DNA of 64,000 bases, taken from Paraspadella gotoi. Lineage: Eukaryota > Chaetognatha. This document shows positions 57,734 through 64,000 of the stretch, piece after piece. How positions within the stretch are numbered: position 1 is the first letter of the stretch; every line of letters starts with the position of its first letter. The notes beneath the pieces were generated by a model. That model saw only the letters and a program-made list of their open reading frames with translations. It made no database searches and was not told the DNA's origin. A program made the position numbers and the translations under genes. The stretch covers positions 23,148,256-23,212,255 of the forward strand of contig CM119268.1 in assembly GCA_051294375.1 (NCBI GenBank), read 5' to 3'.

Positions 57734-58579
57734 CTTTCGGAAGCGAAAGAAAAAAAAAACAAAAGACGCGAAAGGAAAATAAAAACCAAAAAGAAAAATA
57801 AAAAAGGAAAAAAAATTAAACGTAAAATGAGAATAAAAGAGAAGGAGAAAAGTAAAGGAAGATTTTAAGCAGACGAATTTTCCAGTTTGTTTCTTTAAAG
57901 AGAAACTTGAATTTTGGACCGTAATTTCTAAAGTCGCTACATCGTGAATTAAAGGTTTAGGAATGGAATTATACCATTTTGTTGACAACGAAACCAGGGT
58001 AATCTGGGAGACTGTGAGAGACTGTGAGAGAATGTGAGAGTGTCTTGATTGAAAGCTTGCAGGGACCTGCCATGTCATTATCTCGATGGAGGCCTTAAAC
58101 CACCAAAGCCTGTCACGAGTCAGCGGTGAAGGTTTTGATTAAGATTAGAATTTAAGGTCTTTCGGTTACGGATCAAGATTATGGAGTAAGATTAGCGATT
58201 AAAGATCAAGATTAAAATTTACGTTAGGGAAAAGATTAAGGATTAAGAATTAGGTTAAAGATTAAGGTTACGGATTAGCGTTAAGGATTAAGATTATGAT
58301 GTGGGGAGTTCAAGTCTCTCCCTGTTAACAAAAAATGTATGAATTAATCACAACAACATTGACGCGTTGCTCATTGTACACGAGTGAAATTCCAGGAAAA
58401 AAAACAGTCATTTCCGTTTAAATCGATTCTCGTCGAACGGAAAAAAAAATCTTTTTAATCTATTTTTTTATTCAAATTTGTTTTTTCTTGAGATTTAAAT
58501 TTTTCTTACATTTTGAGTTTTTTTTTGTGTTCAAATTTGTTTTTTCGCTGAAATTTTCTTTGATTTGAAAACAAATTTT

Positions 58580-58636
<57 letters not shown>

Positions 58637-59829
58637 TTCGTTATCATCTTCGTCATCATCTTCGTCTTTTCGAATTTCTTTCGCTTCGTCAAATTTTATC
58701 TTCGTATTTTTTCTCTCAAATGATTCCCGTCGCTTAGCACCAGGCGAGTTTGATTGAGGCTCGATTAGCGCTCGAAAAGGCGCTCAATTGGGGATGAAGT
58801 TAATTGGCGCCTTAATGAGGATTTATTCCTCTCTCGTCATCTCTCTCTCTCCTCTCTCTCTCTGCTCACCATTCTCTCTCTCTCTGCTCTCCTCTCTCTC
58901 TCTCTTCTCTTCTCTCTCTCCTCCGCCAAATTACATTCGAGATGTAGTTTTTGTTCATTTCTCAATTCTAATTGTTCGTTTTGCGTTGCCTCATCTTCCT
59001 CCTTAATCGTCTTCCCTCACCTCTTCCCTTTCTCCACTCTCCTCCTTTCTCCTTCTCCCTCTTCCCTTTCCTCCCACGCTCCCTCCCGCCCTCTTCCCTT
59101 ACCTCCTCTCTCCACTTTCCCTTCCATTGTCAGCGACGTTTTATTTTCTCTCTGGCGACGGGCGACGTCCATCGTCGTACAACGAGATTAATTCCTTGTT
59201 TTTAAAGCAAACACTACACACATCATTCTCTACGTCTCTCTCTCTATCATCTCTCTTCTCGTCTCTCTCTTCTCATGGTACCTCATCCTCTCTCTCTCTT
59301 CTCTCTTGCGCATAACTTTCATTCGCAAACTGCTAGGTGGGTTATTGGACGCTCCTCGCTCTTCTCTCTCTCTCTCTCCAACTCTTCTCTCTCTCTCTCA
59401 TCTATCCTAGACTCTCTCTCTCATCTCTCTCTCTCTCGTCTCTCTCTTCTCTCTCCGTCCAATGACTCCACTCATAAGCCGGCAGAAGCCAGGCGTTGCA
59501 TTGCACCAGAGAAAAAAAAAAAACAACATAAAACATTGCATATTGCCGGTAACTCATTAAAGTTGACTGTTTAGTTTCACTTATTTTTTTTAGTTTAATG
59601 ACTTCAAACTTAAATTTTCATTGTAACTTCGAAAAACTGTGTTTTGTTTGTTTGTTTTTTGTTTATAAATAATCGATATCGGTTTCTGTTTAATGTATTT
59701 TCCGAAGAAAAATTAATTTAAGTTTGAAACGAAAGTCAGAAAGAGAAAAAAGGAAAAAGTTTATTCATCCTTTTGCGCCATTAATAGTTTTTCCTCCTTA
59801 AAAATTATGTTGTTTCCCTTTTCTCTTTT

Positions 59830-60170
59830 GAAGATATAATTATAATCATATTCATTCATTCATTCTTTTAATTTCATTCCTTCTTTTCATTTTTATTTAT
59901 TCTTTTCTTTTTACTCATTTTTTCCTTTCACTCATTCTTTTCATTTCACTCATTCTTTTCATTTCATTCATTCTTTTGATTTCATTAATTATTTTGATTT
60001 CATTCATTCTTTTCATTTCATTTATTCTTTTCATTTATTCTTTTCATTTCATTCATTCTTTTCAATCTTTTCTTTTAATTTATTCTTTTCATTTCACTCA
60101 TTCTTTTCATTTAATTCATTCTTTTCATTATAATCATTATTCTCATTTTAATCATTTCTCCCCATTCATT
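59830..60170. repeat. TTCATTCTTTTCATTTCA-type tandem repeat
   Basis: Degenerate 16-22-bp units for about 340 bp, just outside the right inverted arm. No gene. Confidence 0.8.
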
Positions 60171-60375
60171 TATTCTCCTCGTTTAATTTTCTCTCTACTT
60201 TTTTTTTCAAATCATATTTTTTTTTAATCCAACATAAAAAAAAAATAGTTTTTTTTCGCTCCAGAAATCATTATTCATGAGATCATAAAATCGTAAAATC
60301 ATAAAAATCCATGAAACTCGCAAAGTTGGTCGAATCCCCTCCTCCTTCTCNNNNNNNNNNNNNNNNNNNNNNNNN

Positions 60376-60970
60376 TCTCTTCCCCTCCCTCTCCTCAAGC
60401 ATCCTTTTCTCCTCTTCCTCTCTCCTTTCTCCTCCTCTTTTCCCTCTCCCCTCTCTCTTCCCCCTCCTCCCTCCCCCTCCTCCTCATCTTCCTCTTCCTC
60501 CTTCTCCTCATCTTTCCCCTCCTCCCCTTCTCTCTTTCCCCTCCCTCCTCAGCATCCTTTTCTTCCTCTTCCTCCTTCTCCTCCTCTTTTCCCCTCCTCT
60601 TTTTTTCTTCCGTCCTATTCTTTCTCCTCCCCTCTCTCCTCCCCCGCCCTCCCTCCTCCTCATCTTCCTTTTTTTCCTCTTCCTCCCTTCTCCTCTCTTT
60701 CACCCTCCTCTTCTTCCGTCTTTCTCCTATTCTTTCTCCTCCCCTTCATCCTCCCCCCGCCCTCCCCCTCCTCATCATCTTCCTTTCTTCTTCTCCTCCC
60801 CTCCTCTTTTTTCCTCCCCCTTCGTCCTCTTCTTGCCCTCCCCTCTCCTCCTCTTTCTCCTCTTTCCTTCCTCTCTTCCTCCCTCCTCCTCCTCCCTCCC
60901 TCTCTTTTCTCCCTCTTCCTCCTCCTTCTCTTCCTCTTCCCCTTCCTCCTCCTCCTCCTCCACCTCCTTC
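60376..60970. repeat. Polypyrimidine tract CTCCTCTTCCTC
   Basis: About 600 bp of almost pure C/T next to a 25-N gap. By analogy with confirmed introns here it could precede a plus-strand acceptor, but the sequence after it (60970-61140) has no clear exon. Confidence 0.85.
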
Positions 60971-60989
60971 CCACTCAACATCATTAGGC

Positions 60990-61150
60990 CCTGACGTCGT
61001 TACTGGCGTGACGTAATTATCGCGTCACGTCGTAAGTGAGAAACGTGACAAGTCGTGACGGCTTAAGAAGAGTGTCACGTCGTAAATGCGACACGTCGCC
61101 ATGTCGTGACAAGAGATGGTGTCTTAAGAGAGTCACTTTTTACGTGACAA
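60990..61150. promoter_or_regulatory. Duplicated cluster of CRE-like TGACGT/TCACGTCGTAA motifs
   Basis: CTGACGTCGTTACTGGCGTG, TGACGTAATTATCGCG and then two direct copies of a 50-58-bp unit starting TCACGTCGTAA (61025 and 61075), each with further ACGTGAC/GACACGTC and CTTAAGA. Such TGACG(T) density suggests a bZIP (CREB/ATF) responsive region. No nearby exon fixes its target. Confidence 0.4.
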
Positions 61151-61199
61151 AAACCTCAAATGACATATAGGACCCCAGATTTAAGAAAAAAAGTGATTC

Positions 61200-61556
61200 A
61201 TTGCATTCATTCATTCATTCTTTTATTCATTCATTCATTCATTCTTTTATTCATTCATTTATTCATTCATTCATTCATTCATTCATTCATTCATTCATTC
61301 ATTCATTCATTCTTTTATTCATTAATTCATTCATTCATTCATTCAGTCATTCATTTATTCATTCAGTCATTCATTTATTCATTTATTCATTCATTCATTC
61401 ATTCATTCATTCATTCATTCATTCATTCATTCATTCATTCATTCATTCATTCGTTCATTCATACAGTAATTCATTATTCATTCATTCATTCATTCATTCA
61501 TTCATTCATTCATTCATTCATTCATTCATTCATTCTTTTATTCATACATTCATTGC
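61200..61556. repeat. (TTCA)n microsatellite
   Basis: About 350 bp of CATT/TTCA repeats with a few CTTTTATT interruptions. Confidence 0.95.
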
Positions 61557-61559
61557 AAC

Positions 61560-62480
61560 CATTTAAACCATTTTAAAAAGCCATTTTTTAAAGAAAGGTA
61601 AATATTTATTCATTTTGATATTAGAAAATAAAAGTATATTAGAACCGATCAGTATATGTTAAGATGACCTTTCAAAGGACCCTATTTTAAACTTAGTACC
61701 AAGATTTATTTTCAAGTTATCAGGGAAAATGTTCAATAGTGTATAAGATGTCAAAAGCCTTTTTTCTTTCACGAAAAATTCGCAATATTGTTGTCGTCGT
61801 CGTCTTATTTTTCTTCGTTGTCGTCGTCATCGTCGTCGTCGACGTCGCTTTGGCTAAAAATATCGAGTCTCGAAAAAGTGAAAAGAGAAAAAAACAAAAA
61901 CACAAAAAAGGGAAACGAAAAAAGGAAAGAAAAAAGAAAAAAAAAAGGATAAAACAAGAAGATTAATTCCAATGCTTTGCGCGGCTGTGACTTTCACGCT
62001 TACTTCCCGGTGATTATGTGACTAACGTGATTGCCAATGCATCGCAATTTTATATTTTATTTTTCATATTTCTTTAAAAAAGCAGTCGCTCTGATTCAAG
62101 GGTCAGCAAAATCAACAAAATAGCAACAAAATTTAAACCGCATTCAATTTTGGATCACGTGATCGCTTTTTCAGGTGATCACGTGGCTTAACAAGTACGA
62201 TACATTTGCACATTTTATGTCTTATGGTAAGTCAAAATCATACCAAATATTAACTAAATTAATGAAGAATTAACCGAGTTATTAAAATTTTTAATGGAAG
62301 AGGGATAGACCGACCGACCGACCAACCGATCAACCGACCGACTACAAGTGTCTCATAAAGATGCTCCGCAAGTAAAATTTAAAAAAAAAGATAAAAAAAG
62401 GAAAAAAAAGGAAAAAAAAGGAAAAAAAGGAGATCGACTTCGGTCAAATTCGCTTTTAGCGACGAAAAAAAAAAGTCTAT
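61560..62480. other. AT-rich spacer with paired CACGTG sites
   Basis: No gene seen. (GTC)n at 61790-61850. At 62154-62190 two CACGTG E-boxes lie within 30 bp (GGATCACGTGATCG and GGTGATCACGTGGC). A (CCGA)n stretch is at 62310-62340. Confidence 0.5.
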
Positions 62481-64000
62481 CGAATTTCAATACGAAAGAG
62501 AAAAGAGAGGAAAGGAGAAAGGAGGGAGAGGAGAAAAAGGAAAGGGAGGAAGAGGAGAGGGAGATAAGGGAGGGGAGAGAGGGAGGAAAGGAAAAAAGAG
62601 GGAGAGGAGGAAAAGGAAAGGAGAGGAAAAGGGAAGGAAGAGGAGAGGGAGATAAGGGAGGGAGGAGAGGGAGGAAAGGAGAGAAAAGAGGAGAGGAGGA
62701 AAAGGAAAGGAGAGAAGAAGGGAGGAGATAAAGGAGGCGGAGAGGAGGGAAAGGAGAAAAAAGGAGAGGAGGAGGAAAGAGAGAAAGGGAGGGGAGGGTG
62801 AGAGTGGGAGGAAAGGAAGGGGAAGCAGAAAAAGAGAAAAAGAGGAAAGGGAGGTAGGAATAAAAAAGAGGGGATGGAAAAAAATGAATGGAAGGGAATA
62901 AAACCACAAATGGAATGGAAAGAAAATAAAAAAAGTCTAAACTTCTCTTTTACCTTTTTTCACCTTTTACTTAGCCTCTCTCTCTCTCTCTCTCTCTCTC
63001 TNNNNNNNNNNNNNNNNNNNNNNNNNCATCTTCTCCCTCTTCCTATGCCCCTTCTATCTCCTCCGTTCCATTTTCCCTTCCTCCCCCTCTCTGTCCACCG
63101 CCTCCCTATTTTTCTCCTCCCTCCACCCTTCACCCTCCTCATCTTCTTCTCCTCCTTCTCCCCCTCCTTTTCCCCTTCCTCCCCCTCTCTCTTCCCCCTC
63201 CCTTTCCTCCCCCTCCTGATCCTCATCTCCTCTTCCTCCTTTCTCTCCTTTTCCTTTATTCCTTTTTTCCTCCCCTCCTCTCTTCCCTCGCCTCCGTCCC
63301 CCCTCTCCTCATCTTCCTCTTCCTCTTCTCCTCCTCTTTCCCCTCCTCCCCCCTCTCTTTTTCCCCCTCCCTCATCCCCCTCCGTCCTCATCTTGGTGCC
63401 TCCTTCTCCTCCTTTCTCCGGCCTGTCCCTTTTCCCTTCCTCCCCTCTCTCCCCCTCCTCTCCCCGCTCCTCCTCATCTCTTCCCTCTTCCTCCTTCTCC
63501 TTTTCCTCTTTTCCTTTCCTCCCCTCTCTCTTCCCCCTCCCTCCCCCCCCTCCTCCCCTCCTCCTCATTCTTCTCTTCCTCGCTTCTCCTCCTGCTTTTT
63601 TCCCCTTCCTCCCTCTCTCTTGCCCCTCCCTCCTCCCCCTTCTCCTCATTCTTTCCTCTTTTCCTCCTTCTCTCCTCTTTTCCCCTTCCTCCCCTCCTCT
63701 CTTCCCCCTCCCTCCTCCCCCTCCTCCTCATCTTCCTCTTCTCCGCCTCTCCTCTCCTTCTCCTCCTCTTTTTTTTTCCCTTCACCCCCCTCTCTCTTCC
63801 CCCCTCCCTTCCTCCCCCTCCCCTCCTCATCTTCCTCTTTTTCCTCTCTCCCTCTTCTTTCTTTCCGCTTCCTCCCTCTTCTCTTTCCCCCTCCCTCTCC
63901 TCAAGCCATCCTTTTCTTCTCTCCTTCCTTCTTCCTCCTTTCTCCTCCCTCTTTCCTCCTCCCCTCTCCTCTTCCCCCTCCCTCCCCTCCCCCTCCTCCT
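62480..64000. repeat. Purine tract, gap, then polypyrimidine tract
   Basis: GGAGGAAAGG-type purines to 62900, CT repeat and a 25-N gap (63002-63026), then CTCCTCCC-type pyrimidines to the window end. All long open frames are compositional. No gene. Confidence 0.85.

Larger units (their letters stand above)
55700..59840. repeat. Right arm of large inverted repeat
   Basis: Counterpart of 49330-53750. It is the cleaner arm for LIM exons 1 to 3. A (GTC)n run of 19 units at 58580-58636 replaces an interrupted (GAC)n at about 50505-50552, so the arms are not identical copies of one molecule. Confidence 0.9.

Overview
This is intron-rich nuclear DNA from an animal or a close unicellular relative. 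The evidence is a secreted SRCR plus LDL-receptor class A protein and a three-LIM-domain protein, each split into short exons by GT-AG introns whose phases join correctly. There are also eukaryotic tRNA-like sequences, a tRNA-derived SINE and ETS/GC-box promoter clusters. No operon, bacterial gene or CRISPR array is present. I cannot name the species. The window has 16 N-runs (many about 25 bases long) and repeated segments differing mostly by 1-base indels, so it looks like a weakly polished long-read scaffold in which overlapping or allelic contigs were not merged.

Region 0-20.4 kb holds one unrecognised gene, called HX here (mostly helical protein), seen up to four times. Copies run on the minus strand at 0.2-4.2, 4.2-9.4 and 9.4-12.6 kb, and one is inverted (plus strand) at 13.3-20.4 kb. 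Its exons are 40-220 nt and are separated by GAAT, polypurine/polypyrimidine and AT-rich introns. Copy 3 has the cleanest exons. The inverted copy differs by a 213-bp TIR-like element (absent) and a 0.7-kb insert (present), so it may be another allele or a paralogue rather than noise.

Region 20.4-25.2 kb has tRNA-Arg and tRNA-Pro-like sequences, a cluster of CCGGAAGT and GGGCGTGG motifs with a strong splice donor, and plus-strand exon candidates of an unrecognised gene. Region 25.8-29.5 kb is the best gene: a minus-strand SRCR/LDLRa ectodomain protein in seven exons. Region 28.4-40.1 kb adds a tRNA-Leu 3' fragment with CCA, two copies of a tRNA-derived SINE, a 33-bp hairpin minisatellite and low-complexity DNA. 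Region 40.3-43.1 kb has a zinc-type exon candidate, an ETS/GC-box promoter motif and a 2.1-kb foldback element with 0.9-kb arms.

Region 44.9-60 kb is a second duplicated block. It encodes a small three-LIM protein (complete minus-strand model 55.5-57.7 kb) with a near mirror-image copy on the plus strand (51.4-53.3 kb) and extra terminal exons at 54.3 and 47.0 kb. Its third exon is preceded by a tandem repeat that has multiplied the splice acceptor together with the exon start. Region 60-64 kb is pyrimidine- and purine-rich tracts, a duplicated CRE-like motif cluster and a long TTCA microsatellite.
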